From contig JAJCYM010000081.1 of assembly GCA_029262895.1 (NCBI GenBank), forward strand, positions 105,512-169,511: 64,000 nucleotides of DNA, read 5' to 3'. The position numbers and the translations under genes are program-made. Below are positions 7,920 through 16,086 of this stretch, piece after piece (position 1 is the stretch's first letter; each line of letters begins with the position of its first letter). The notes beneath the pieces were generated by a model. The model did not search any database. It was not told the origin of the DNA and worked only from the letters and a program-made list of their open reading frames with translations. The stretch comes from Roseivirga sp. GTDB taxonomy: Bacteria; Bacteroidota; Bacteroidia; Cytophagales; Cyclobacteriaceae.

Positions 7920-10241
7920 ATGAAAAGGATATTGACCTTACTTATGTGCGGAGTGGTCTCAATGGCCAGCGCCCAACAGAATGAGATCGTACTCAAGGGA
8001 AAACAGCTCTACGGAGATATGCGAGCGCGTCATATCGGGCCGGCCTTGATGAGTGGGCGGGTAATTGATCTGGAAGGTCATCCGACTAATGACAGAATTC
8101 TCTACGTTGGCTCAGCCGGTGGTGGTGTATGGAAATCTGCCAATGGAGGAGCTTCTTTTCAGCCCATTTTTGATGACCATGCCCAGTCTATTGGCAAGGT
8201 GAAGCTGGACCCAAAAGACCCGGACAACACCATTTGGGTAGGTACCGGGGAAATCTGGACCCGAAACTCTGTCTCTGTTGGTGATGGCCTATATAAGTCT
8301 TCTGACGGAGGTGTAAACTGGGAAAAGAAGGGATTCGAGAATTCCGAACGTATCGCCAGCATTGAAATACACCCTGAAAATACTAATACCATGTATGTGG
8401 GGGTACTAGGTGCCTTATGGAACGACAATGAAGAAAGAGGTGTATTCAAGTCCGAAGACGGTGGTGAAACCTGGGACAATATCCTCTATATAGATGGGAC
8501 AACAGGTTGTAGCGATGTCATTATGGATCCGAACAATCCCGATATACTATACGCCTCTATGTGGGAATTTAGAAGAACTGGCTGGTCGTTCAACTCTGGT
8601 GGAAACAACAGTGCTCTTTATAAATCCACTGACGCAGGTAAGACATGGAATAAAATCCACAATGGTTTCCCTGAGGGCAAGCTCGGGAGAATTGCCATTG
8701 CGGTAGCCCCTTCCAATAGCAATATCCTTTATTCTGTTTTGGAAACTGAAGATGAAAAGAAACGTGGCCTATATAAGTCGCTTGATGCCGGTCAAAACTG
8801 GGAACTGTTAAACAGTGACTTTGGGCTGGTAGTGAGACCGTTCTACTTTTCAAGAATCGTAGTAGACCCCCAAAACCCAGATGTGGTTGCTAAGGGAGGT
8901 TTGTTTGGATCAATAAGTCGAGATGGTGGTAAAACCTTTCGAAACCTGGGTTTCATGCATGCTGATATTCATGACTTCTATTTTGACAAAAAGAATTCAG
9001 ACCGGATGTATGTTGGCACCGATGGAGGTGCATACAGGTCTTTGGATGGTGGCACAAGCATGGAAAGAGTGGCTAATCTGCCTATCTCTCAATTCTACCA
9101 GATCAGTCTTGATAATGAAGAACCCTATAATGTTTATGGCGGATTGCAAGACAATGGCTCCTGGTATGGGCCCTCCTCTTCACCCGGGGGCGTAGAAGCC
9201 AGAGATTGGAATGTAGTAGGTGTTGGTGATGGATTTCGGGTGTTGAGACACCCCACTAAAAAAATCCTTTACTCTGAAATGCAGGGTGCTGCTAATGTTT
9301 GGCGCTATGACATGGAACGCCTGTCAACAAAAACCGTACAGCCTCTTCAGGTAAAGGGCTATGACAAACTACGTTTTAATTGGAATGCCCCTATGGCCAT
9401 CAGTGAAAAACAGCCTGATCGCTTTTACATGGGAAGTCAATACCTGCACAGATCGGAAGACATGGGTGCCACTTGGGAGATCATTTCTCCAGACCTTACA
9501 ACCAACGACAAGTCAAAGCAAAATCAATCCGAATCGGGAGGGCTTTCTGTTGACAATTCCGGAGCTGAAAACCATTGCACCATTTTTACTATCGCTGAGT
9601 CTCCCTTAAATGAAGACGTGATTTGGGTGGGCACCGATGACGGCAATATTCAGGTCACAAAGGACGGTGGCAAATCATGGAGCAATGTAACGACCAATTT
9701 AACAGGGGTGCCTGCCAATACCTGGGTGTATCATATTGAGGCGAGCGTCCATGGAGAAGGCACTGCTTATGCTGTATTGGAAGGCCACACTTCCGGTGAT
9801 AAAAATCCATATACGCTTAAAACCACGGACTATGGCCAAACCTGGAAATCTATTGTCACAGACGATATTTATGGTTTTGCCCGAAACATTCAAGAAGATT
9901 ATGAGAACGAAGACTTGTTGTTTTTAGGTACTGAGTTTGGTCTGTATATCACCATCGATGGAGGAAAGAACTGGAGCAGATTTGAAAATAACATGCCTCC
10001 CGTGGCTGTGCATTTCATTGATCTTCATAAAAAAACCAATGACCTGGTACTGGGTACACACGGACGCGGAGTAATCATTATTGATGACATCAGCCCGCTG
10101 AGACAACTTACTCAGGAGGCATTGGCCGCAGACGTTCACTTCTTTGAGACAGCTCCCGCCATTATTAGTGAGCAGAGTACCTTTGGGGGTACGGCATCTG
10201 AAATGGAATTTGTAGGTGGAAACAAATCAAATGACGCCTAG
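7920..10241 (+). CDS. Secreted Asp-box (VPS10/BNR-like) propeller protein, N-terminal part before in-frame TAG
   Basis: A 773-residue reading frame with signal peptide MKRILTLLMCGVVSMASAQ. It contains about eleven Asp-box repeats of the S-x-D-x-G-x-x-W type, such as YKSSDGGVNW, FKSEDGGETW, YKSTDAGKTW and VTKDGGKSW, which fold as a beta-propeller. Near the end is the conserved LVLGTHGRGVIIIDD segment that precedes the C-terminal domain in its paralogues. The frame stops at TAG 10239-10241, but the same frame continues open to 10994 with the missing C-terminal domain. Such proteins are often labelled glycosyl hydrolases because of the sialidase-like boxes, but no sialidase catalytic residues were identified. 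Paralogues: 23667-26954 and 33976-36636. Confidence 0.85.
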   Translation: MKRILTLLMCGVVSMASAQQNEIVLKGKQLYGDMRARHIGPALMSGRVIDLEGHPTNDRILYVGSAGGGVWKSANGGASFQPIFDDHAQSIGKVKLDPKDPDNTIWVGTGEIWTRNSVSVGDGLYKSSDGGVNWEKKGFENSERIASIEIHPENTNTMYVGVLGALWNDNEERGVFKSEDGGETWDNILYIDGTTGCSDVIMDPNNPDILYASMWEFRRTGWSFNSGGNNSALYKSTDAGKTWNKIHNGFPEGKLGRIAIAVAPSNSNILYSVLETEDEKKRGLYKSLDAGQNWELLNSDFGLVVRPFYFSRIVVDPQNPDVVAKGGLFGSISRDGGKTFRNLGFMHADIHDFYFDKKNSDRMYVGTDGGAYRSLDGGTSMERVANLPISQFYQISLDNEEPYNVYGGLQDNGSWYGPSSSPGGVEARDWNVVGVGDGFRVLRHPTKKILYSEMQGAANVWRYDMERLSTKTVQPLQVKGYDKLRFNWNAPMAISEKQPDRFYMGSQYLHRSEDMGATWEIISPDLTTNDKSKQNQSESGGLSVDNSGAENHCTIFTIAESPLNEDVIWVGTDDGNIQVTKDGGKSWSNVTTNLTGVPANTWVYHIEASVHGEGTAYAVLEGHTSGDKNPYTLKTTDYGQTWKSIVTDDIYGFARNIQEDYENEDLLFLGTEFGLYITIDGGKNWSRFENNMPPVAVHFIDLHKKTNDLVLGTHGRGVIIIDDISPLRQLTQEALAADVHFFETAPAIISEQSTFGGTASEMEFVGGNKSNDA

Positions 10242-10994
10242 GTAGTCTACTACCTCAAAAAGAAGCACATCTTTGGAAAGATGTCCATGGAAGTACAGGA
10301 CATGTCTGGGAAAAAACTCATTGATCTGGCCCCAGGCAAATCTAAGGGCATCAACATAGTGACCTGGAACGGACTTATTAAGCAGCCTAAAATAGCAAAG
10401 GGCAAAACTCTGGCAACTGGCGGATTTACCTCTCCCAGAGTGCCAGCAGGGACTTATAAAGTAGTGATGACCAAGGGCAAAGATACTTTTGAGACTACCA
10501 TAACCCTGCAAAACGATCCGAAATCAGCTTTGACTATTGCAGAGCGCGCTGCAAATAACGCAACCACCGCAAAGCTATACAGCATGACGCAGGAACTTGC
10601 CTACCTGGTTTATGAGATGGATGAGGTGCTTTCAAAGGCTGAAGAGGTGGCCAAGAATGGCGGAGACAAGGCCGTGGCCGACTTGATTAAGGAAATCACT
10701 GCATTAAAAGAAACGCTTGTGATTACCACAGGGGACAACTACGTAGCTTCAGCCGAACCACAGCTTAGAGAGAAAATTGCCGACCTGTACAGTAAGGTGG
10801 CTTCCGGATTTGAGGCTCCTTCTTCCTCTGAAATGGAGAATATGACCTTACTTCAGGAGCGGTTTGAAAAGGCCAAGCTTGACTTTAGTGTGATCAAATC
10901 CAAGAAACTGGGCAAAATGGAACGCTATATGGATGGCAATGGCATCACTAAAATTGTTATCAAAAGCTACGAAGCGTTTATTAATAATAACTAG
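10242..10994 (+). pseudogene. C-terminal part of the Asp-box protein, cut off by in-frame TAG at 10239-10241
   Basis: After the TAG the same frame (10242-7920 is divisible by three) stays open for 250 codons. It begins VVYYLKKKHIFGKM, an Ig-like FlgD-type strand pattern, and continues with the WNGLIKQPK, VPAGTYKV and coiled C-terminal segments that the intact paralogue at 23667 carries at the same place (there WDLKYPAP and VAPGTYSA). An ATG at 10281 could start a separate product, but it would lack a signal peptide and most of the first strand. A nonsense mutation or sequencing error is the simplest reading; whole gene 7920-10994 would encode about 1024 residues. Confidence 0.8.
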
Positions 10995-11008
10995 AAATTC
11001 TGTGTACA

Positions 11009-11046
11009 AATAAAGGGGCTGCTTCTTTGAGGCTGCCCCTTTATTG
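11009..11046 (+). terminator. Rho-independent terminator after the Asp-box gene
   Basis: Inverted repeat aataaaggggctgc ... gctgcccctttatt with one mismatch and a short loop, followed by TGTTT, 15 bp after the stop codon at 10994. Its position supports transcription continuing through the TAG at 10239 to the end of the original gene. Confidence 0.75.
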
Positions 11047-11106
11047 TTTAGTACAAATCAGGTTGTCATCTGGTAGATTAGAGAATAACCATGTCACAAG
11101 ATTGCC

Positions 11107-11135
11107 GCCTTCGTTTGTGTCCTCACAAACGAACG
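11107..11135. repeat. Dispersed hairpin repeat, copy 1
   Basis: Perfect 9-bp stem tcgtttgtg / cacaaacga with loop tcct, preceded by ccgcct. Nearly the same hairpin with the same loop and flank lies at 42901-42928. It is the main structure in the 302-bp gene-free stretch 10995-11296, which otherwise shows only terminators. Confidence 0.5.
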
Positions 11136-11267
11136 AAATCTAATTTCCTAAGCGCTCTGGACCTTTTGGCTTCTTCTCTACTTTGTGCAAAAGTGCAATC
11201 TTTCAGGCACAGAATTGAGTCTACCCATAATTATGGGAAAGGGATTCAAATAAACCGTTGGGATAAA

Positions 11268-11284
11268 GGCAGACTCGGTCTGCC
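11268..11284 (-). terminator. Possible terminator of the cold-shock-domain gene
   Basis: Perfect 7-bp stem ggcagac / gtctgcc with loop tcg, directly past the stop of the minus-strand gene at 11297. On the minus strand it is followed by TTTATC, a short weak U-tract. Confidence 0.45.
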
Positions 11285-11296
11285 GGTTACTAGTGG

Positions 11297-11743
11297 CTAG
11301 ATCTTTTTAACATTGACCGCGTTCATGCCTTTTGGCCCGCGTTCAAGTTCAAAACTCACGTTGTCATTTTCGCGAATTTCTTCTGTAAGCCCATTGACGT
11401 GCACAAAGAATCTTTCCTGTGTGCCAGTTTCATTGATAAAACCATAGCCTTTGGAATCATTAAAAAAGGCAACTCTGCCCTTTTTAGGACCTACCTCCTC
11501 GTCTTCTCTTCTGGGAACGCCTATTTCGATACTACTCGCCTTGACTTCTTTCTTTTTCTTGGTGGGATCCGGTGGGGTGTCAACAATGTTTCCATCATCA
11601 TCAAGATAGGCCATCATGTTCTCCAAACCACCGCCTTCTGAGGCTGCTCTACGCTCCTCTTTCTTTTCTTGTTTTTCTTTACGCTTTTTTAAGCGTTTCT
11701 TCTCTTTTTCTTTTTTATTAAAAGTCTCTTGCGATTTTCCCAT
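11297..11743 (-). CDS. Cold-shock-domain protein with basic N-terminal extension
   Basis: A protein of 148 residues. Residues 1-35 are very rich in Lys, Glu and Arg (KKEKEKKRLKKRKEKQEKKE), probably a charged helix; residues about 36-85 are a linker; residues about 88-148 are a cold-shock domain with the RNA-binding strands GRVAFFNDSKGYGFI and RFFVHVNGL and the ending [13 protein letters not shown]. The aromatic RNP1 (KGYGFI) and RNP2 (FFVHV) positions are intact, so single-stranded nucleic acid binding is expected. This extended form is common in Bacteroidota. A stand-alone CspA lies just upstream on the same strand, separated by 151 bp, so each probably has its own promoter. Confidence 0.88.
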   Translation of the reverse strand: MGKSQETFNKKEKEKKRLKKRKEKQEKKEERRAASEGGGLENMMAYLDDDGNIVDTPPDPTKKKKEVKASSIEIGVPRREDEEVGPKKGRVAFFNDSKGYGFINETGTQERFFVHVNGLTEEIRENDNVSFELERGPKGMNAVNVKKI

Positions 11744-11894
11744 TCACGATTTTATTAAAATAATTGTATTAATTCGATTCCACCCACTGAGAAATATTTA
11801 TGGGATAGAAAAGTGATAACAAATTATGCAATGCGAGATTTTTAAAATCAAGAACAATGCATAATTTGTTTCAATTCAAAAAGGATCAAGTAGT

Positions 11895-12083
11895 CTATAC
11901 TACTTTTACATTAACTGCATTCATTCCTTTTCTGCCCTCTTCTTCATCGTATTCAACCTTATCATTTTCTTGAATGTCGTCTGACAGGCCTGAAGAGTGT
12001 ACAAAGATATCTTTACCACCATCCTCTGGAGTGATGAAACCGAACCCTTTTGTTACATTGAAAAATTTTACTGTTCCTTGCAT
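11895..12083 (-). CDS. cspA: Cold-shock protein, CspA family
   Basis: A small protein of 62 residues, just the cold-shock domain: [17 protein letters not shown] with RNP1 KGFGFI, then DIFVHSSGL as RNP2 and the [10 protein letters not shown] ending shared with the neighbour at 11297-11743. It is a typical single-stranded RNA/DNA-binding chaperone of about the normal length. A gene-free region of 301 bp lies upstream (12084-12384). It holds a candidate promoter at about 150 bases from the start codon, so the mRNA would have the long leader common for cold-shock genes (family knowledge plus inference). Confidence 0.9.
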   Translation of the reverse strand: MQGTVKFFNVTKGFGFITPEDGGKDIFVHSSGLSDDIQENDKVEYDEEEGRKGMNAVNVKVV

Positions 12084-12272
12084 TGTTTTTTTATTAAATA
12101 ATCATTTAAGAGGCACATAAAAAATGCCAATTTGTTAGCCAAACATTTGACTTACTAAAAGTAATAACGCCTTAAACTTGACTAGCCAGATATATTTAAG
12201 AGGCTAATCGAAACTCAATTATTATTACTTTCAGGCGCAAAGATATGGAATTAGTTTGGTTTTCTCTCAACA
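12084..12272 (-). promoter_or_regulatory. Long leader and candidate promoter of cspA
   Basis: On the minus strand TATCTTTG (plus positions 12238-12245) matches the Bacteroidota -7 consensus TAnnTTTG. A TTG lies 22 bases further upstream, a plausible -33 element. Transcription from here would give a leader of roughly 150 nt before the ATG at 12083. No other gene is seen in 12084-12384. Confidence 0.4.
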
Positions 12273-12384
12273 CTTCACCCGCTTACACTAATTGAATGGG
12301 AAATCTTTCTAATAAATTAAGCTTCTAAATAAGATTATTCTAACAATAAACATTGTTGATCGGTCAGGATATAATAACTAAATT

Positions 12385-12855
12385 ATGTCTGCAAACTTAA
12401 ATCATAAGAAAATGACAAATCTAGAAGTTATTGAAACCTGGATGAGGCGCGTCTGGAATGAGCAAGAGACTAGCGTTATACATGAAATGTTCAAGGTTGA
12501 CGGTACCGCGGACGGCTTAGGACAACAGTTGGTTGGCCCAAAAGACTTTGAAGTGTTTCATGCACAGATGCTGACTCTTATCGACAATGTTGACGTTCAG
12601 GTGATTAAACACTTTCAGGATGGTTCCTGGAGTTCGGCCTACTGCTCTCTCGAATGTACGGATAGAAACGATAGTTCCAGGAAAGTTCGCATCACAGGAA
12701 ATGTCTTGTTGAGAATTGAAGATGATACCATTATTGAGGCCTACAATCATTTTGATTTTATGGGCATGTTCGAGCAACTAGGATATCTTCCAGAAGGAAC
12801 ATTCGGGCAATGTCTATCAGGGCATACTGTTAGTGCCAAAGCATTAATGGGTTGA
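12385..12855 (+). CDS. NTF2-like / SnoaL-like domain protein
   Basis: A 156-residue soluble protein, no signal peptide. The segment NLEVIETWMRRVWNEQETSVIHEMF followed by strands with VRITGNVLLRIEDDTIIEAYNHFDFMGMFEQLG (shown here only as landmarks) is the cone-shaped NTF2-like fold of the SnoaL/ester-cyclase group: an N-terminal helix pair, then a curved sheet ending in an aromatic-rich strand. Many such proteins are small-molecule enzymes or binding proteins, and the substrate is not predictable. An inner ATG at 12412 (MTNLEVIE) is an equally good start. It stands alone between the cold-shock genes and a convergent hydrolase. Confidence 0.7.
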   Translation: MSANLNHKKMTNLEVIETWMRRVWNEQETSVIHEMFKVDGTADGLGQQLVGPKDFEVFHAQMLTLIDNVDVQVIKHFQDGSWSSAYCSLECTDRNDSSRKVRITGNVLLRIEDDTIIEAYNHFDFMGMFEQLGYLPEGTFGQCLSGHTVSAKALMG

Positions 12856-12858
12856 TTT

Positions 12859-12902
12859 GCCCAAAAGGAATGCCTGCCCAATCACCGCAGGTATACTTGG
12901 GT
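12859..12902. terminator. Hairpin between convergent genes, possible terminator
   Basis: Inner stem cctgc / gcagg and outer stem cccaa / ttggg, located between the stop at 12855 and the convergent stop at 12918, with a short TTT run on the plus side. It could serve both genes. Confidence 0.4.
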
Positions 12903-12917
12903 TTCCTCTCATATGCA

Positions 12918-13919
12918 CTAATTGTCATTGCTTGATTTCACAAAATTATTGACCTCCTCATTAATCAAATACCTGTCAAACCAAGTGAATAGTTCTCTGA
13001 AAACCTCGCTGCGATATTCTTTCAGTGAATGGCTACCACGCTCGTATTTAATGAGTCTATAGGGCACGCTATGTTTGGTAAGTTCCAGCGCAAATTCAAG
13101 GGTGTAATCCGATGGTAGCGCGAGATCTTCAGCACCTTGTAGCATAAGAATGGGTACATTTTTCGGAAGCTCATCTACCCACATATTTGCAGATCTCTTC
13201 TCTAGTATTTCTTTCTTGTTTGTTGAATAATCAGGAATGAACTGAGACCACCATTCATCCAGCTCAGAACGGTCTATGATGCCTCTTACCAAATTTGTAG
13301 AGGGCCCACCCACTGCTACTGCTTTGATCTTATTTGTTCGCTTCATAGTGAGAAAAGTCGTCATAGCTCCTCTGCTCCAGCCAAACATACCAAGTCTTTG
13401 AGCATCGGCCATGGGTTCATTTTCTAAGATCGGTATTAGGTTTAAAACATCATTGATGTCGGCTCCTCCGTATTCCTCCTGGCCTTCGCCCCCACCGTTA
13501 CCTCTGTATTGGCTTGCCGCAATTACAAAACCATGGTTGGCTAGTCTTGCCAACTCTCCAAGACCAATAGAGGCGTGGCTATCTGTTAAAGACCCAAAAT
13601 CGAGGCTCCCTCCGCGATTATAAATTATAGCAGGATAAACTCCGGATTTCTTTGGTTGTAAAAGAAAGCCCCTCACCCGTAGTCCATCGCTCCAGTAGGC
13701 AATTCCAAACACATTTACTTTTTCGAAATAATCGAAGCGGGCCTGATCCAACAGTATGCTGTCCCTCTCTCTGGACTCAGTGTCCTCAATATAGGAGATC
13801 AAACTTTCCAGATTGTCGAGTCGGACCTTTTCAATAATAGCACCATCAGATTGTGCGCATAGAGGCGTGGCAAAAATTTGAATAATGACGACCAGGATGA
13901 CTGTTCTAATTCTGTTCAT
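12918..13919 (-). CDS. Secreted alpha/beta hydrolase, prolyl-oligopeptidase S9-like
   Basis: A protein of 333 residues from the ATG at 13919, which gives the signal peptide MNRIRTVILVVIIQIFATPLCAQ; a start at 13955 would put 12 extra residues before it. The catalytic domain has an oxyanion region IIYNRGGS, nucleophile elbow GWSRGAM, acid in LQGAEDLALP and histidine in RGSHSLKEY, giving a Ser-Asp-His triad. This is the S9-type dienelactone-hydrolase-like fold. It probably cleaves a peptide or ester in the periplasm. It is a single gene with no close operon partner. Confidence 0.82.
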   Translation of the reverse strand: MNRIRTVILVVIIQIFATPLCAQSDGAIIEKVRLDNLESLISYIEDTESRERDSILLDQARFDYFEKVNVFGIAYWSDGLRVRGFLLQPKKSGVYPAIIYNRGGSLDFGSLTDSHASIGLGELARLANHGFVIAASQYRGNGGGEGQEEYGGADINDVLNLIPILENEPMADAQRLGMFGWSRGAMTTFLTMKRTNKIKAVAVGGPSTNLVRGIIDRSELDEWWSQFIPDYSTNKKEILEKRSANMWVDELPKNVPILMLQGAEDLALPSDYTLEFALELTKHSVPYRLIKYERGSHSLKEYRSEVFRELFTWFDRYLINEEVNNFVKSSNDN

Positions 13920-14064
13920 GTTTTTTGAGTTTTGAGCCTCAAAGATAAATCCCAAGGCCTCCGCTACGGATAAGAAGGCACTGATAAAAGGAAAACATCA
14001 GGTAGACAAAATGTGAACCATACTCCTGAAATGTGCAAAACGAGTACGATCAGAAAGATGGTTT

Positions 14065-14208
14065 GTGGTTCAAACTGACCATACCGCTACTCCTGAACGA
14101 AGCCGAAAGACAAACAAATGGCAGACTCTTAAGAAGGCGCTAGGCTATCTACTATTAACCATTCTAGTCATCGTAGTAACTTTGATAATTTACTTTTGGA
14201 ACAAGTAG
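14065..14208 (+). other. Possible small membrane protein or decayed gene end
   Basis: The frame ending at TAG 14206-14208 is open from 14017 and has no ATG; GTG 14065 is a possible start. Its last 25 residues are a strong transmembrane helix (LGYLLLTILVIVVTLIIYF) preceded by a basic KKA stretch and followed by WNK. This resembles the tail anchor of the winged-helix regulators nearby, or a stand-alone small membrane protein. It lies in the otherwise empty stretch 13920-14258. It could equally be chance or the remnant of a frameshifted gene. Confidence 0.3.
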
Positions 14209-14258
14209 GAAATGCAGATTTGGGTAACATAAATGTGATTGTAAATCACCACATCAAG

Positions 14259-14687
14259 CTAGTAGCTCAACCCTCTGAGCACGAGTACAACCAATGTGGC
14301 AATACCCAGCACGTAAAATGCTGTCTTTAACACTTTAACAGTCTTGTTCTTCCTGGATGATACGACATTGTCTTCAGCCAATTGAAGTCTGTAGCCCACC
14401 TTCCTGATCGTAATAATTTCAGGGGCGTTCTGGAAATTGTCTTTAAGAAACTTCCTAAGGTCAAAAGCAGCTTTGGACAAAGACTCTTCACCCACAACTA
14501 CATCGTTCCAAGCCAGCTCTATCAATTCTTCCTTCCTGACCACTCTGTTAGCATTATCGAGCAGAACAGCAAGCAATTTCAAGAGTCTTGGTTGTACATA
14601 TATTTCATTTCCCCCTTGATCCTGAAGGCAGAATAGTTTCAGGTTGATTTTCCAATCCACGAAATCCGAAAGTTCCTTTTTATACAT
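14259..14687 (-). CDS. Tail-anchored winged-helix (OmpR/ToxR-type) regulator
   Basis: A protein of 142 residues. Residues about 10-104 form an OmpR/PhoB-type winged helix: QPRLLKLLAVLLDNANRVVRKEELIE, the WNDVVVGEESLSKAAFDLRK recognition region and the wing IRKVGYRL. Residues 120-138 form a single transmembrane helix, followed by only four residues. There is no periplasmic domain, so this is a tail-anchored DNA-binding protein rather than a CadC-type sensor with an outer domain. Similar proteins occur at 39522-40010 and, with a large TolB-like outer part, at 17704-19833. It is divergent from the DoxX-like gene at 14779, a possible target (inference). Confidence 0.82.
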   Translation of the reverse strand: MYKKELSDFVDWKINLKLFCLQDQGGNEIYVQPRLLKLLAVLLDNANRVVRKEELIELAWNDVVVGEESLSKAAFDLRKFLKDNFQNAPEIITIRKVGYRLQLAEDNVVSSRKNKTVKVLKTAFYVLGIATLVVLVLRGLSY

Positions 14688-14778
14688 CTCTGCCTCTAGT
14701 TAAGACTAATTTAAGATTTAATTAAGCGAAAATTCAAGTCTATAGACAAATGAACTGAAATCTTGCTCAAAAAAAATT

Positions 14779-15147
14779 ATGAGCCCAAAAACTAACAAAG
14801 TCCTTCTCTGGATACTGATATCAATATTAACATTACAATTCGTAGCCGCTAGCCTCGGTAAGTTCACGGGGGCTTGGACCCCGAGATTCGAGGCATGGGG
14901 TTATCCGGGCGTGCTGGTATATGTTGTCGGTCTACTGGAAGTAGCAGCAGTCATTGGCCTGTTCATTGCCAAGTTCAGGAAATGGGCCGTGATTTTGCTT
15001 GTTGCAACCATGATAGGTGCAGCAGTAACTCATATCCTAAATGACGAATACTCGAGGTTAATACACAACGGAGTCCTTATTCTCCTGCTCTTGACCCTAA
15101 ACCATCTGGACAAAAAGCGCATCCAATTTAGCAAAATAAATAACTGA
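14779..15147 (+). CDS. DoxX-like membrane protein
   Basis: A protein of 122 residues with four hydrophobic helices, about residues 8-25, 43-63, 67-87 and 93-107. The first loop has AASLGKFTG, the S-x-x-K-F motif of the DoxX/DoxD family, followed by EAWGYPG. Members are small inner-membrane proteins of mostly unclear role, some tied to quinone or oxidative-stress functions. It is divergent from the tail-anchored regulator at 14259-14687, with 91 bp between the start codons, so regulation by that protein is plausible. Confidence 0.82.
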   Translation: MSPKTNKVLLWILISILTLQFVAASLGKFTGAWTPRFEAWGYPGVLVYVVGLLEVAAVIGLFIAKFRKWAVILLVATMIGAAVTHILNDEYSRLIHNGVLILLLLTLNHLDKKRIQFSKINN

Positions 15148-15179
15148 CTTTCAATAATTTATATGATATTTAGACTAAA

Positions 15180-16082
15180 CTACTTGAATCTTATCTTGAC
15201 AACTTTGAGAAGAAAGTCGTCTTGCAATTCCCAGTAATCAGCCACTTGCCTGCCATTGACTCTCAGGCCATGATTGGCCTTATCGAAAACGGTATAGGTA
15301 AATGGCTTTTTTTCTTTTTTGATGAGGTCATCGAGGATAGCCACGGTTTCTGGAATAGGAATACTCTTGTCGGCATCACCTAAAAGCCAAAGACCGGGCA
15401 TATTCATCTGTTTCAGGAAAGGAATTGGATCAAAACCATAGGGTCCTTTTTCTTTAAGCCTTGCAGACATCTCGGCTCTGGTGAGGCCGGAATCAACCCT
15501 TCCATCACCAGTGAGGTTACTATAGTGGTTTTCCTCACCGACAGTGACTGTAGGACCAGAAATCAGGATAGTGAATTTGATATCGGGCTGTAGATCAGTA
15601 ACTATAGGGAGTATCCAGCCTGCCTGACTTACGCCCCACAAGCCAATCTGACTTTGGTCGATGTCATCCCTGGCCTTCAGGAAATTGACTCCAGCAGAAA
15701 TGTCTTTCGCCAATAAGGTGAGATTTGACTCGGATGCATTGTAGCGTTGCACATAAGTGCCTCCAGAACCACCTACCCCTCTTTTATCATGCGTCAACAC
15801 TGCAAAGCCCATTTGTACAAAGTGACGTGCCATTGCGTTTCCATGGTGCTTCTGTGCTCTTCCGGAGCCATGACCTAATACAATTGCTGGGTGTGGCCCC
15901 TTCTTTTCGGGTAACCAGAGCTCTCCGGCCATGGTCACTCCCTCACTCTCGTAAGACACATTGATTGTTGAATGAGCATTTGTCTGGTCTTTTGTACCCT
16001 CGTTTCCTCTACAATAGGTAGTGGTACAAGCCATTATGCATATAAGGAAAGTATATACCTGAAATTTCATTTTCTGCTTCAT
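15180..16082 (-). CDS. Secreted alpha/beta hydrolase
   Basis: A protein of 300 residues with a signal sequence (VYTFLICIMACTTTYC); the Cys after CIMA gives a possible lipobox, so it may be a lipoprotein. The oxyanion segment is VLGHGSG, the nucleophile elbow GVSQAGW, the acid lies in LGDADKSIP and the histidine in KANHGLRV. It is a relative of the hydrolase at 38336-39415, with the same order of motifs. It starts four bases after the stop of the CRTAC1-like gene (16087), so the two form an operon with the CRTAC1-like gene first. The substrate is unknown. Confidence 0.82.
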   Translation of the reverse strand: MKQKMKFQVYTFLICIMACTTTYCRGNEGTKDQTNAHSTINVSYESEGVTMAGELWLPEKKGPHPAIVLGHGSGRAQKHHGNAMARHFVQMGFAVLTHDKRGVGGSGGTYVQRYNASESNLTLLAKDISAGVNFLKARDDIDQSQIGLWGVSQAGWILPIVTDLQPDIKFTILISGPTVTVGEENHYSNLTGDGRVDSGLTRAEMSARLKEKGPYGFDPIPFLKQMNMPGLWLLGDADKSIPIPETVAILDDLIKKEKKPFTYTVFDKANHGLRVNGRQVADYWELQDDFLLKVVKIRFK

Positions 16083-16086
16083 GGTC

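Noticed and set aside
10281..10994. A separate gene starting at ATG 10281
   Set aside because: It is in the same frame as the upstream gene, lacks a signal peptide, and fits as the missing C-terminus of the Asp-box protein.
11091..11300. A small plus-strand gene of 69 codons
   Set aside because: It covers the hairpin repeat and terminator region and has no protein-like composition.
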